Assembly (NCBI RefSeq): GCF_038443385.1
Contig: NZ_CP151726.1
Coordinates: 5,952,001 to 6,016,000, forward strand
From: Stieleria varia
Lineage (GTDB): Bacteria > Planctomycetota > Planctomycetia > Pirellulales > Pirellulaceae
Length of the DNA: 64,000 bases
Direction: 5' to 3'
The translations under genes and the position numbers were made by a program. This document shows, piece after piece, positions 9,419-18,641 of the stretch. Position 1 is the stretch's first letter; each line of letters begins with the position of its first letter. Below the pieces are notes generated by a model. That model was not told the origin of the DNA, ran no database searches, and saw only the letters and a list, made by a program, of their open reading frames with translations.

Positions 9419-10036
9419 TCAGACTCCTGCGGCTACCAATTCGACTTTGGGTGCGTGCTGAAGCTCCGCCGAATCATCGAATTGCAACATCGACAGATCT
9501 TGGCCGAAACCAACCGACGACGCGACGACGACTGTTGGGAAGCAGCGACGCTGAATGTTAAAATTCGTGGCCAAGTCGTTGTACAACTGACGGGCAAATG
9601 AAATGCGGTTTTCGGTGCTGGTCAACTCTTCCATCAAGTTGGCGACCGTTTCATTGGCCTTCAAATCCGGGTACGACTCGATGACCATCGACAAACGTCC
9701 CATCGCACCCATCAACGCTCCTTCGCTCGTCGCCAAGCCTTTCATTGCCGTCGCGTCGGTCAAGTTGCCCGATGCGTTGGCCAAATTGCTCGACGCCTGT
9801 TGACGTGCTTTGATGACAGCCTCCAGTGTTTCACGCTCATGCCCCAGGAAAGCGCGGGTTGCTTCGACCAGCGAAGGGATCAAGTCGTGGCGTCGCTTTA
9901 ATTGGACTTCAATCTGGGCAAAGCCGTTGGTGGCTTGTTGGCTGGAGGAGACCAGCAGGTTGTAAATTTTGACGACAAATCCAGCGAGACCGAGTGCAAC
10001 TCCGGCAACGCAAGCGAGGACGATTCCAGGAACCAT
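9419..10036 (-). CDS. lemA: LemA-family protein
   Basis: A 205-residue protein. The N-terminal membrane segment (IVLACVAGVALGLAGFVVKI) is followed by the LemA signature: YNLLVSSSQQATNGFAQIEV, QLKRRHDLIPSLVEATR and ENRISFARQLYNDLATNFN. LemA proteins have a short outside N terminus and a helical domain. Their function is unclear, but they are often encoded beside M48/HtpX-type proteases, as here, where the protease gene follows about 78 bp downstream. An envelope quality-control role is an inference from this pairing. Confidence 0.93.
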   Translation of the reverse strand: MVPGIVLACVAGVALGLAGFVVKIYNLLVSSSQQATNGFAQIEVQLKRRHDLIPSLVEATRAFLGHERETLEAVIKARQQASSNLANASGNLTDATAMKGLATSEGALMGAMGRLSMVIESYPDLKANETVANLMEELTSTENRISFARQLYNDLATNFNIQRRCFPTVVVASSVGFGQDLSMLQFDDSAELQHAPKVELVAAGV

Positions 10037-10353
10037 GGCGGGATTCTCTTTTCTATTCGAGCAAGAGCAGTTGCGATCGACGTCGCGTGCCTGCTCATCA
10101 GGGAGAGGGTTGACAGCACAAGCCTAGGATCGGATCGATGGTTTTCCGGGCGCCGAGGGCAGCAGAAATCCGGCCGGGGGGACGTAAGAGGCATGGAATT
10201 CCACGTTTGTGACGTTTGTATCAACCGCAACGGCGATCCAACCGCTGCCAGGTGCTGGTCATCGGTTCGGGAACGTGTACCCTAAAGGCCTACCTTCGCA
10301 ACTGCGTCGGTATTTCCACCCTCCCGCCTGCCATCCCCCATTCTCTGCTGACG
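10037..10353. other. Intergenic region, divergent promoters of lemA and the 10354 gene
   Basis: A 317-bp stretch between divergent genes. A longer reading frame could extend the rightward gene upstream to 10216, but the extra residues look non-coding (Arg/Cys-rich). TTGACA occurs at about 10109 on the + strand without a well-placed -10 box. I see no structured RNA, repeat or other gene here. Confidence 0.35.
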
Positions 10354-11517
10354 ATGAATTCCTCCGCCATTTTTGAACAATTGCTGTCCGCTGGCGACGA
10401 TCCAGAACGAGTCCTTGATCAAACAGTCGAGTATTTTCGTTCACAGGCACTGCCGATGGAATTGTTCGAGGCGTTGAAGATGCAGATTCGAGCCCGGCTC
10501 GGACTGGCTTTGAATCCAACAGACAACGAACCAAGTCGCAGCGAGGACATCGACCGTGCATTGGAGTCAGGGTTGCTCAACGCGTGCCGCGAATCCGGAC
10601 GCATGCTGATCGATCAAGGACGCGTATTGGAAGGCTGGACCTACCTGCGTCCCATCGGAGACATGGACGAAGCGCGTGAGATGTTCAGCAAGATCGAAAT
10701 CACAGATGAAAACTACGAGGAGATGATCCAGGTCCTGTTGCATGAAGGTGTCGATATCGGCCGCGGTTTTCAAGCCATCTTGGATCACCAGGGAACCTGC
10801 AACAGCATCACCATGTTTGACCAAGCCGTTGGACAAAGGGGGAAAACTGATCAACAGGCCGCCGCTGAGCGACTGCTGCTTCATTTCTACAACGAACTGA
10901 TCGAACTGGTCCGAGCAGACATCACCGAACGGGACAAAGCACCCGGCCCCGACGAATCCTTGTACGACATGATCTCGACGCGCAAGTGGGTTCTGGAGGA
11001 AGGCGGCTACCACTTGGATACAACCCACCTCTCAGCCACCGTCCGCATCGCGTCCGTGTTGAACCAGAGGGAACTGATCGACAAAGCGTGGGAGTTGACG
11101 CAGTACGGTAAACGATTGAATCACCAGTTCCAATATCCCGGCGAAGAACCGTTTGTCGATTTCTATCCCGCCTACGCCGCGTTCTACGGAATCCTACGTG
11201 GCGAAAACGTTGAGCCGGGCCTGAAACTGTTCCATCGCAAGGCGACTTCGGTCAACGCCGAGCAACACGGCACGGGCGCCATTGAAACCTACGTCGACCT
11301 GCTGGATCGGGTCGGACGGCATCAGGAAGCCATCGATGCAGCGATCGAAATGGTGCCGGACGACGTTCCCAGCGCACGAATCGTTCCCCTGTTGCTGGAC
11401 ATCGCGGGACGAGCCAAAAAAGCCGGTGTGGAGAACCCATACGATGCTGTCCTGGCGTACTGCCAAGACCACAACGATGTGTTGGGATACGCCGCCGCCC
11501 TGCACGCAAGCAAGTGA
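10354..11517 (+). CDS. Unrecognised soluble protein (387 aa)
   Basis: A 387-residue protein I cannot assign to a family. It is acidic and largely helical, with no signal peptide, membrane segment or clear catalytic motif. Segments such as GWTYLRPIGDMDEAREMFSK and the C-terminal VPLLLDIAGRAKKAGVENPY suggest TPR-like helical pairs. I chose the ATG at 10354 (MNSSAIFEQLL) over an upstream in-frame start at 10216, whose extra 46 residues look non-coding. The gene converges on the second M48 protease, with a hairpin between them. Coding by length and composition; function unknown. Confidence 0.75.
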   Translation: MNSSAIFEQLLSAGDDPERVLDQTVEYFRSQALPMELFEALKMQIRARLGLALNPTDNEPSRSEDIDRALESGLLNACRESGRMLIDQGRVLEGWTYLRPIGDMDEAREMFSKIEITDENYEEMIQVLLHEGVDIGRGFQAILDHQGTCNSITMFDQAVGQRGKTDQQAAAERLLLHFYNELIELVRADITERDKAPGPDESLYDMISTRKWVLEEGGYHLDTTHLSATVRIASVLNQRELIDKAWELTQYGKRLNHQFQYPGEEPFVDFYPAYAAFYGILRGENVEPGLKLFHRKATSVNAEQHGTGAIETYVDLLDRVGRHQEAIDAAIEMVPDDVPSARIVPLLLDIAGRAKKAGVENPYDAVLAYCQDHNDVLGYAAALHASK

Positions 11518-11535
11518 GCCGCTAAGAAGTCCCGC

Positions 11536-11558
11536 TAGGTCATGCTCTGCATGACCTA
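11536..11558. repeat. TAGGTCATGC hairpin between convergent genes
   Basis: TAGGTCATGC - TCT - GCATGACCTA is a perfect 10-bp-stem palindrome lying between the convergent stops at 11517 and 11556. Its right arm overlaps the TAG of the M48 gene. The same motif recurs at 13574-13593, and a half copy lies at about 14039-14050. It may serve as a hairpin terminator or as a mobile REP-like unit. Confidence 0.75.
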
Positions 11559-13463
11559 CGAGTCCTGCTTCTGCAACAACAGCTTGTGTTCATCCCGCAA
11601 GACGTTTTCCAGTGGCGTGGTGTGTTCTGCCAGGATCTCCTGGTCCGTGACACGACTGTAAAAGTCCAGCGTGATGTCTTTGCAAAGCTGTTGCCAGTGG
11701 TGAATCAAATCTGATGCCGGTCGATTGATGGTGACGATACCATTCTGATTCAATTGTGCCGCTGCCGCATTTCGCTCACGCGTCGGCGGGTGTGTGTCGT
11801 GCAACTCCTGTTTGCGTTGTTCCGTTTCAGCAGCAATTTGCTGGATCGTTGTTGCAGGTAGTGTCCTGCCGATGTGCAGCATGAATCGCGGAATGTTGTC
11901 GACCAACACCCCCGCGTGGAAGAGCTGTTTGAGATTCTCGATCGTGATTTGATAGGCCGCGCCGTAGCGTTCGAAATTGGCAGAGGACTCAATGAAAGCC
12001 CTGGTGCCCGCCAAATGGATCGCGTGCCGATCCGCATCGTACTCCATCTCCCTGGAGAGTGACCCAGCCACGGCATGCCCCGCCAGTCCAAAGTACCACA
12101 TCATGCGGCGTCCTACCCAACCGATCACGTACATGATTCCCAACAAGAAGTTGTTGCTGTGCTCGGAATTTGCGATCAGGTACGAGTTGATTTCAGCACG
12201 AACCATGCCCACGTAAGCCGAATGCATGAACCATCCGGTCAGGCTGCGGATTAGGTAACTCGCCTTCATTTCGCGTCCTTGGCGAAAATGCCCGAATTCA
12301 TGTGCAATATCGACCGCCAATTGCTGGGTCGATTGCACAGCGATCAGAGGAACTCCCAATGTCAACACCAGATCGGGCTTGCCAAAACTCATCCACCCGC
12401 GACGAAGTGATGCTGAAGCATTGAATTCACAATCCAGATTGATTCGCGACGGTTTCGGCGCACCGACCTTGTCGCAGATCTGGTCCACGAACTCATACAT
12501 CACAGGTTGATTTTCCCGGGTGAGCGTCATGGATTGCTCGTCACCGCCGGCTCCATGCAGCATCAGGCGAATCACCGCGATGAACATGTTGAACACCGGC
12601 AGCCATGAGGCGAGCACCAAAAAGCAGGCGGCTACGAAGAGCATTCCCAGAGCGGGATGCGGCAGCATGAAGGGTTCGCTGCCCAGCCAGCGAAAGAAAA
12701 GCCAGAACAGAATGACGCTCGATGCGATCACGAACAGGGTGAACAAGGCAGGAACAATCAACATCGCCATCGAAACCGTGACGAGCTTGGACCCCATCTC
12801 CTTGGTCCTTTCCACCGGCGGCATCTCAGCGGCAAAGGACTGTTGAATCTGGACAACGGTCAACTTTGGAGCGACGGCAGCTCGATTGCGCATCTGTTGA
12901 ACAGCGACCGCTGACGCAACGGTTTGGTCCAAGCTGCCGAGCACATCGGCAATGTCTCCCGACATGGGGGCTGCAGAGGCAGGTACTGAGATCATTTCTG
13001 CTGCAGCATCCTGCACATGAACCGGCACGCGATGAGGGGCGGAGACACCGGGAACCTCCAAGTGCGCGGTCGCATCCAGCGCCGCCGCAGAAAGTGCTTG
13101 ATCAAAAATCGGATCCGCCGACCGAGGCGCCGCAACCGGCGCAGACAGTTGTTCAAACGCCGGCAGGTTGTCAAACAAACTGCCCTCAAGCTTTGGCGTT
13201 GAGGGCGTCCCGCTGTCTTGATTCAACCACGCGTCTTCCTGAGGCTGACTCGCTTGGGATGGCGGTGACTCACCGACAAATCGCTCGGGCTGTTGTGCCG
13301 ATGGATTTTGCCCCGACGACTGCGTGCGGCCTTGCGCCGATGCGGGCACACCGGGAATCACCAAGATCGTTTGGCATTGCGTACATTTGGTTTTGCGACC
13401 CGCGTTCTTTGCGTCAACCTTAAAGACTTTCTCGCATTGACCGCATTTGAACCGAATGAACAT
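11556..13463 (-). CDS. M48-family metalloprotease with N-terminal zinc ribbon
   Basis: A 635-residue protein. Residues 1-33 form a zinc ribbon (FKCGQCEKVFKV...KCTQCQ), the MJ0042/GYF-like ribbon common in planctomycete membrane proteins. A Pro/Ser/Gln-rich linker of about 180 residues follows, then two membrane segments (about 228-262 and 272-300) and the M48 catalytic domain. HEFGH lies at 388-392, and EMEYDADRHA at 472-481 carries the third ligand. Membrane segments also flank 440-460. The ATG at 13463 was preferred to 13511 because the ribbon begins there. It is a second M48 enzyme within 5 kb, not in operon with the first. Cytoplasmic ribbon orientation is inferred. Confidence 0.88.
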   Translation of the reverse strand: MFIRFKCGQCEKVFKVDAKNAGRKTKCTQCQTILVIPGVPASAQGRTQSSGQNPSAQQPERFVGESPPSQASQPQEDAWLNQDSGTPSTPKLEGSLFDNLPAFEQLSAPVAAPRSADPIFDQALSAAALDATAHLEVPGVSAPHRVPVHVQDAAAEMISVPASAAPMSGDIADVLGSLDQTVASAVAVQQMRNRAAVAPKLTVVQIQQSFAAEMPPVERTKEMGSKLVTVSMAMLIVPALFTLFVIASSVILFWLFFRWLGSEPFMLPHPALGMLFVAACFLVLASWLPVFNMFIAVIRLMLHGAGGDEQSMTLTRENQPVMYEFVDQICDKVGAPKPSRINLDCEFNASASLRRGWMSFGKPDLVLTLGVPLIAVQSTQQLAVDIAHEFGHFRQGREMKASYLIRSLTGWFMHSAYVGMVRAEINSYLIANSEHSNNFLLGIMYVIGWVGRRMMWYFGLAGHAVAGSLSREMEYDADRHAIHLAGTRAFIESSANFERYGAAYQITIENLKQLFHAGVLVDNIPRFMLHIGRTLPATTIQQIAAETEQRKQELHDTHPPTRERNAAAAQLNQNGIVTINRPASDLIHHWQQLCKDITLDFYSRVTDQEILAEHTTPLENVLRDEHKLLLQKQDS

Positions 13464-14054
13464 CGACGCATCGCTCCGGAAATCTCTTGTACTTCGCTCG
13501 ACTCGTTCCAAGTCAATTTGTTGGCCGTAAGGTTAGTTTATCAGGTTTGGCAGCAGCACGAGCCAAGTTCAGGTAGGTCATGCTCTGCATGACAAAAAAC
13601 GTCCATCGCAACCTGACGGCACTGGATGCCACTCGTTTTTCTCGTTCAATTCAGGCTGCCGAACGTGACGAAGGGCGTGCCGTATTTCGTCATGCAGGGG
13701 ACGTGAAAAGAATTGTTGCTGTCTATGACCGTGAAGCTGTCTCAGACGGTAGCCGGTGATAGAGCGCAGCGATCATCGCCGGTTCATTTTCACGTTCCCA
13801 GCAATCCCCTCAGTCGCGGATGCGACGACAGCATACAGCCTGGGGCGCGAGCCCCAGGTGAACACCGCCCGACGCCGCCAACAAGCCGCGGAGCGGCGGC
13901 TTCGCCGCGACCCCAGGCTATGTTGTTTAACCACTTCGTGGTCGGTTTGGAGAATAAGTGTCCTCTCTCGTTGCCAAAATCACGCGGAGCGATGATTGCT
14001 ACGTGGATTTCGCGACACTTATTTTCCGCACGTCCCGAGCATGACCTACGAGTT
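13464..14054. other. Palindrome-rich intergenic region
   Basis: A 591-bp gap without a credible gene. It holds a TAGGTCATGC hairpin (13574-13593), an 8-bp-stem hairpin CCTGGGGC/GCCCCAGG (13839-13858), a larger inverted pair AGCCTGGGG/CCCCAGGCT (13837-13845 and 13911-13919) enclosing a GCGGCGGCTTCGCCGC-type core, and an inverted pair GGAGAATAAGTGTC/GACACTTATTTTCC (13949-13962 and 14014-14027, one mismatch). A half copy of the first motif ends the region at about 14050. It looks like nested small non-coding mobile elements. Confidence 0.6.
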
Positions 14055-15083
14055 CTAATCACTGACGTGATGCAGTTGGACTGTCACCGAACGATGGTCC
14101 GATCCCATGCGTGGACCGACGCGGTGAGAGGTGCAATGCCAGTCCTCCGTGGTCAGCACGTGGTCCAGGACCAAGCCGAACGGGAAACCGCGAGCTTGAT
14201 ACCACGTCGGCGTGATGTCAAATCCATCGATGGCACGGTGCAAATGATTGGCCTTCGCAAAGTCCCAAAAGACGGGAGACCAGGGAGTCAAATTCAGATC
14301 ACCCATCAGAATCTTGGAGTTTTTATCCATCGAGTTCTCGTCGGTCTGGCGAACCAGTTTCGTGACTTCCTCCAGATGCCGGTTGCGAGCAGCAAACAAG
14401 GACGATCCCATCGGCGGCAACGGATGCGTGGCGATGACAACGCACCCGTGATTCGGTAACTCGGCAACGATCGTTTCGATCTCCGTGTTCTCGTGCAGAT
14501 AGACTCGTGAGTTGTTCATCGGAATCGATGAGTACAGGCCGATTCCAAAGTTGCCCGTGTTGCTGGGGCGTACTAAGCGATGGGGGTAGTCGGTATGGAA
14601 CTCACTCTCGAGCCTGCGGGCGAGAGGACCGCTTAATTCCAAGATCGCAAACACAGTGGGATCGGCGTCACGGATGTCGGCGACGATGGCATCATGATTC
14701 TGGTTTCGGGTCAACACATTCATGGTCATGACCCGCAGCGGTGGACCGTCTGACAATTCACTGTCGCCGCGTTTGGGAAACGCGAACTGAAACGCTGGCA
14801 GGTGGAGGATGCCGATCATTATCGCCAACGCGACGCCACGCCAACGACGCAAGATCAAGCACAGCAAGCCAATCCCGATCGCAGCGATGAGTTGCTGCGT
14901 TCTTAAGTTGGCCAGCAGATCAAACAACCAAAAGCTGCGGGCAAAAAACGTGAAGATGCAACTCAGAGCAAGTCCCAACAGCGACACCACAATGAACGCG
15001 TCGAGGGTGCCCCTGAAGCCTACTCTGGCTGGTGTCTTTACGTCGTCTACATTTTCCGCGAGGTCGGTCGTGGATTTGCTCAC
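14055..15083 (-). CDS. Membrane-anchored endonuclease/exonuclease/phosphatase family protein
   Basis: A 342-residue protein with three hydrophobic segments in the first 105 residues, then an EEP (DNase I-like) domain: LRVMTMNVLTRNQNHDAI, FAILELSG (metal-binding Glu), VVIATHPLPP, ILMGDLNLTPWSPVF (GDLN motif), and GSDHRSVTV (catalytic SDH). This arrangement is that of bacterial YafD-like proteins. The GTG at 15083 lies 2 bp after the stop of the NHL-repeat gene, so the two form an operon. Substrate is unknown: nucleic acid or a phosphoester lipid or sugar. Confidence 0.88.
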   Translation of the reverse strand: MSKSTTDLAENVDDVKTPARVGFRGTLDAFIVVSLLGLALSCIFTFFARSFWLFDLLANLRTQQLIAAIGIGLLCLILRRWRGVALAIMIGILHLPAFQFAFPKRGDSELSDGPPLRVMTMNVLTRNQNHDAIVADIRDADPTVFAILELSGPLARRLESEFHTDYPHRLVRPSNTGNFGIGLYSSIPMNNSRVYLHENTEIETIVAELPNHGCVVIATHPLPPMGSSLFAARNRHLEEVTKLVRQTDENSMDKNSKILMGDLNLTPWSPVFWDFAKANHLHRAIDGFDITPTWYQARGFPFGLVLDHVLTTEDWHCTSHRVGPRMGSDHRSVTVQLHHVSD

Positions 15084-15085
15084 GG

Positions 15086-16186
15086 TTACCGGCCCAACAG
15101 CACTCGATGCATCTCCGAGTCACCCACCAAGAAGGCTTCGGCACCGAAAGGAGCGATTCCGTGCGGACGTTTCATGTTGGATTTTGACGATGTCCCGACC
15201 GTTTCAATGGTGTTGGCGGTTAAGTCGATGCGTCGGACCACGTGGTTTTCGGTGTCCACTACCAACACATGTCCTTGGCCGTCGATTGCGATTCCCTTGG
15301 GACCGCGAAAGGTCGCGTGCAGCGGTGGGCCGCCATCTCCGGTGTGTCCTTTCTGCCCGGTCCCAGCAACGTGTTCGATTTTCGATGTCTCGCGATCAAT
15401 TCTCCAAACACTGTTTCCTTCCCGGAGCACGACCCAGATGTATTGATCGTCAACAGCGAGCGAACGGGGGCCGAACAACGGTGTCTCCGAAGCGACGGCA
15501 CCGTTGGTAGGCAAGGCTGGTTTTCCGGTTCCGGCAAAGGTGGTGACGATTCCGGTTGCCAAGTCGATGCGTCTGACTCGATGATTAATCGTGTCGGCAA
15601 CCAGCGCACCGCCCGTCCCGTCGAGCACGACGCTGTGCGGCTGACTGAATCTCACGGCGTCACCGGATTTCCCGTCCCCCTGAAAACCCGGTTGTCCGTC
15701 GCCCGCAATCGTGCGAATGATTCCGGTCTCTGCATCAATAACCCGAATCACGTGATTGCGTGTATCAGCGATGTAGAGATCGCCGTTCTTGTCCAAGCGG
15801 ACTTCGTGGGGCCAATTGAACGTCGCCATCGTGGCCGGCCCCCCGTCGCCCGAATATCCTTGCTTGCCATTGCCGGCAACTCGGTGCAGAACGTTGTCTG
15901 ATTCCTGCCAACGCCAAACGGAGTGATCGTCGATTGTGGTCAAGTAAACCGTGTCCGGGCTCAAGCACTCAATGCCGAACGGGTTACCAAGGGGCGTCGA
16001 CGTCGGCGGCAAGGCCTCGTGAACTGGATCTTTTTCGGGCAACGCCAGCGGTGACTCTCCGGTGCCGGCCCAGACGCGGTAGCCATCCTGGGCAGTCGCT
16101 GAATCTTGAGCGATCCCAGGATGAATCCCTGCGATGACGAATGGAATGCACAGCGAGATTGCGGCAATGAAGCGAATTCTATTCAC
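15086..16186 (-). CDS. Secreted NHL-repeat protein
   Basis: A 366-residue protein starting at GTG 16186 with GGGAG just upstream. A longer frame reaches 16534 but would overlap the ldhA start and lacks a signal peptide. From the GTG, NRIRFIAAISLCIPFVIAGIHPGIA is a signal peptide. The rest is an NHL beta-propeller with repeated units such as FNWPHEVRLDKNGDLYIADT, FSQPHSVVLDGTGGALVADT and GPKGIAIDGQGHVLVVDTENH. GYSGDGGPA-type loops join the blades. Probably a periplasmic ligand-binding propeller. It is followed after 2 bp by the EEP gene. Confidence 0.87.
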   Translation of the reverse strand: MNRIRFIAAISLCIPFVIAGIHPGIAQDSATAQDGYRVWAGTGESPLALPEKDPVHEALPPTSTPLGNPFGIECLSPDTVYLTTIDDHSVWRWQESDNVLHRVAGNGKQGYSGDGGPATMATFNWPHEVRLDKNGDLYIADTRNHVIRVIDAETGIIRTIAGDGQPGFQGDGKSGDAVRFSQPHSVVLDGTGGALVADTINHRVRRIDLATGIVTTFAGTGKPALPTNGAVASETPLFGPRSLAVDDQYIWVVLREGNSVWRIDRETSKIEHVAGTGQKGHTGDGGPPLHATFRGPKGIAIDGQGHVLVVDTENHVVRRIDLTANTIETVGTSSKSNMKRPHGIAPFGAEAFLVGDSEMHRVLLGR

Positions 16187-16376
16187 GCAAGAGACTCCCA
16201 AGAATTGAATCGAAAAAGTGACGGTGGTGCAGTTGGCATGATAACCCCATTCTAGGCGAAGGCGAGATCCGATTGGCGAAACAGCACCAGGTGTGACCAG
16301 ACACGTTGACGATTCTGGTATAACCTCCTGCGTCTCTGGTAGCTCTGTCGATAACAAACACATTGAAAGTCGTCTT

Positions 16377-17375
16377 GTGAAAATCGCTGTGTTCAGCACC
16401 AAGCCGTACGACGAGTCGTTTCTGCGTGCCGCATCAGAAAACCACTCCCATACGCTGACGTTCCTGGAACCGCGTCTCACCGCCAAGACGGCCGCATTGG
16501 CCAATGGCTTTGATGCCGTCTGTGCGTTTGTCAACGATCAGTTGGACAGCGACGTGATCCACACTCTGTCCGATCATGGCGTACGAGCGATCGCATTGCG
16601 TTGCGCCGGATTCAACAATGTCGATCTCGCTGCGGCGTCTGAGTGTGGCGTCACCGTGGTCCGAGTACCGGCCTACTCACCTCATGCCGTTGCCGAGCAC
16701 ACCGCGGCACTGGTATTGGCCCTGAACCGCAAGATCCATCGAGCGTACACTCGTGTGCGTGACGGCAATTTTGCGTTGGGGGGACTGCTGGGGTTTGATC
16801 TCAATGGCCGCCGCGTCGGCGTCGTGGGTACCGGCAAGATCGGGGAGATCTTTGCCAAAATCATGTCAGGATTTGGCTGCAAGCTGCTGGGATTCGATGT
16901 CCAGCAGAACCCGGAATGCGAGCGGTTAGGAATGCAATACGTTTCGCTCGACGAGCTGTTCGCCGAGTCCGACGTCATTTCGCTGCACTGCCCTCTGACC
17001 CCACAAACTCATCATTTGATCGACGCTGCGGCGATCCAGAAGATGAAACCAGGGGTCATGATTGTGAACACGAGTCGCGGCGCGGTCATCGATACCGGCG
17101 CAGTCATCAACGGGCTCAAGAGCGGCAAGATCGGGCACCTGGGAATTGACGTTTACGAAGAAGAAGCCGATTTGTTTTTCGAGGATCTCTCCAGTCAAGT
17201 CATTCCCGATGACATGCTGTCGCGACTGCTGACCTTTCCCAACGTCATTGTCACCGGCCACCAAGGATTCTTTACCGAAGAAGCCTTGAGCTGCATTGCC
17301 GAAACGACTCTGCAAAACTTGACCGACCTGGAAAGTACCGGCAATTGTCCCAACGCGGTCACGACGACTGGATAG
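16377..17375 (+). CDS. ldhA: D-lactate dehydrogenase (fermentative type)
   Basis: A 332-residue NAD-dependent D-2-hydroxyacid dehydrogenase. I recognise close similarity to E. coli Ldh[16 protein letters not shown] at the N terminus, [25 protein letters not shown], the nucleotide-binding [37 protein letters not shown] with the catalytic Arg, and the His motif [13 protein letters not shown]. It would reduce pyruvate to D-lactate to reoxidise NADH when respiration is limited. GTG 16377 gives the family's N terminus. It converges on the c-type haem gene and borders the stress island. Confidence 0.93.
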   Translation: MKIAVFSTKPYDESFLRAASENHSHTLTFLEPRLTAKTAALANGFDAVCAFVNDQLDSDVIHTLSDHGVRAIALRCAGFNNVDLAAASECGVTVVRVPAYSPHAVAEHTAALVLALNRKIHRAYTRVRDGNFALGGLLGFDLNGRRVGVVGTGKIGEIFAKIMSGFGCKLLGFDVQQNPECERLGMQYVSLDELFAESDVISLHCPLTPQTHHLIDAAAIQKMKPGVMIVNTSRGAVIDTGAVINGLKSGKIGHLGIDVYEEEADLFFEDLSSQVIPDDMLSRLLTFPNVIVTGHQGFFTEEALSCIAETTLQNLTDLESTGNCPNAVTTTG

Positions 17376-17496
17376 CCGTAGCAGATATTTCGTCGATGGG
17401 GATTTGATGACGGTAGAGCCGAGCACTGTTTGCCCGTCAAAGTAATCAATGTCGGCCAAGTGTGACCGACCTACAACCAGATTCGCTTGTTGCCGC

Positions 17497-17967
17497 TCAC
17501 TCAGGCCATTGTGAGGGAATCAAAGTGGTGGCAGGTCGGCCTGGTTCTTTCGCCACGCGGACGGAGTCACGTACATGGTCGTGACACGTGATGCACAGCG
17601 AGGTCAGTTGCAAATACGTGAACGCTGCCGCTTGGTGATTTTGTTTCTCCGCGAGCTCCTCCAATTGGCGACATTGGCGACGAAATTCGGCGCTGAAATG
17701 CTCATAGATGGTGTCACGTGGGCGTGGCCACTCTGCCGCTTCGCTGATGTGTCGCATCTCAACGGCGCCACGTTGGATGGCTCGATAGTCCCTACGCAAG
17801 AGGCCCTCCAGGACGCTCTGGGAATACGTGAGCTTTGAACGCATCAACAGACCTTCGGACTCGTTGATGCGAGCCACGGGAGGAGGATCCGCTTGGGTGG
17901 CGTTGGTGAGTAAGAAAGCCGAGCCGATCAGTGCGACCGCCGACACAAGAATCAAAAATAGTCTCAT
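17497..17967 (-). CDS. Periplasmic c-type haem protein (cytochrome c'-like)
   Basis: A 156-residue protein. MRLFLILVSAVALIGSAFLL is a signal peptide. A helical domain follows with one haem-binding motif near the C terminus, CITCH (C125, C128, H129). A single C-terminal CxxCH on a four-helix protein is the arrangement of cytochrome c'-type proteins, which bind gases such as NO. The helical part MRSKLTYSQSVLEGLLRRDY is consistent. It stands downstream of a sigma-54-like site (18026-18042) and beside the truncated haemoglobin and ldhA genes. Exact family is inferred. Confidence 0.75.
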   Translation of the reverse strand: MRLFLILVSAVALIGSAFLLTNATQADPPPVARINESEGLLMRSKLTYSQSVLEGLLRRDYRAIQRGAVEMRHISEAAEWPRPRDTIYEHFSAEFRRQCRQLEELAEKQNHQAAAFTYLQLTSLCITCHDHVRDSVRVAKEPGRPATTLIPSQWPE

Positions 17968-18025
17968 TTCATAGCCTCATGCATTGAGATGGGAACGGGG
18001 GAGCGTCATTGAAGCAGAAACCACA

Positions 18026-18042
18026 GGCATCTTTCGAGCCAG
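18026..18042 (-). promoter_or_regulatory. Possible weak sigma-54 promoter of the cytochrome gene
   Basis: On the minus strand, CTGGCTCG-AAAG-ATGCC keeps the invariant GG and GC at the required 10-base spacing but departs from the consensus at three other positions. Transcription would start about 48 bases before the cytochrome ATG. Chance matches of this quality are not rare, so the call leans on the stronger ppsA site nearby. Confidence 0.3.
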
Positions 18043-18224
18043 ATCATGGCTTGGATGACGAAATACGCGATATTTCAGCGAGAGGCATTCGTCAAAAACT
18101 GTATGTGTGCGAGGTTGCACAGGATGAGGCAAGGAGAGCTGTGCGAAGACGCTCGCTTTCGGTTTTCGAAGCGTAATAATTCTGGCGAAGCCCATTACGA
18201 AGTGCGCCAACAAAGGCATCCTCC

Positions 18225-18641
18225 TTACCAGACCAGAGGTAGCAATCGATAGGTGCTCTGCTGATAGGAGGAGTACGCCTCGAAATGCTTTCTCAGCATG
18301 GCCTCTTCGTGAAGTAGCTTGGCGATCAGCACGCCCAGCAGCACTAACCAAAGCACTGTTCGCCAGACGGAGAGGGGGCTCAACAGCAGTGCTGCGGTGA
18401 ACAGCAGCAGACCTGTGTACATGGGATGGCGAATCCATCGATAGGGTCCGTGTGTTGTCAGGACGGTTCGCTGGGTGGGCGAAGGCTGGATACGGATTCG
18501 ACTCCAGCCGATCGCCCACCATGCCGCGATGGCGATCAACGCACCGGGCAGGCTGAGTCCGAGTGCGATCGGGTCAGGATGCCGCCAGTCTGCGGACAAC
18601 ACGATCACCGCAGAAAGAACGAACTGCGCCAGAACGAGCAT
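18225..18641 (-). CDS. Isoprenylcysteine/phospholipid-methyltransferase-like membrane protein
   Basis: A 138-residue integral membrane protein with about four hydrophobic segments. THGPYRWIRHPMYTG (about 63-77) and the downstream HEEAMLRKHFEAYSSYQQ are hallmarks of the ICMT/PEMT (NnrU-like) S-adenosylmethionine-dependent methyltransferase family. The target is not known in bacteria. Its ATG directly follows the TGA of the truncated haemoglobin gene (TGAATG on the minus strand), so the two are translationally coupled. Confidence 0.82.
   Translation of the reverse strand: MLVLAQFVLSAVIVLSADWRHPDPIALGLSLPGALIAIAAWWAIGWSRIRIQPSPTQRTVLTTHGPYRWIRHPMYTGLLLFTAALLLSPLSVWRTVLWLVLLGVLIAKLLHEEAMLRKHFEAYSSYQQSTYRLLPLVW

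Noticed and set aside
13713-14459. 248-residue + strand frame
   Set aside because: It runs through palindromic intergenic DNA and then antisense to the EEP gene.
16187-16534. N-terminal extension of the NHL-repeat protein
   Set aside because: It would overlap the ldhA start and hide the clear signal peptide at GTG 16186.
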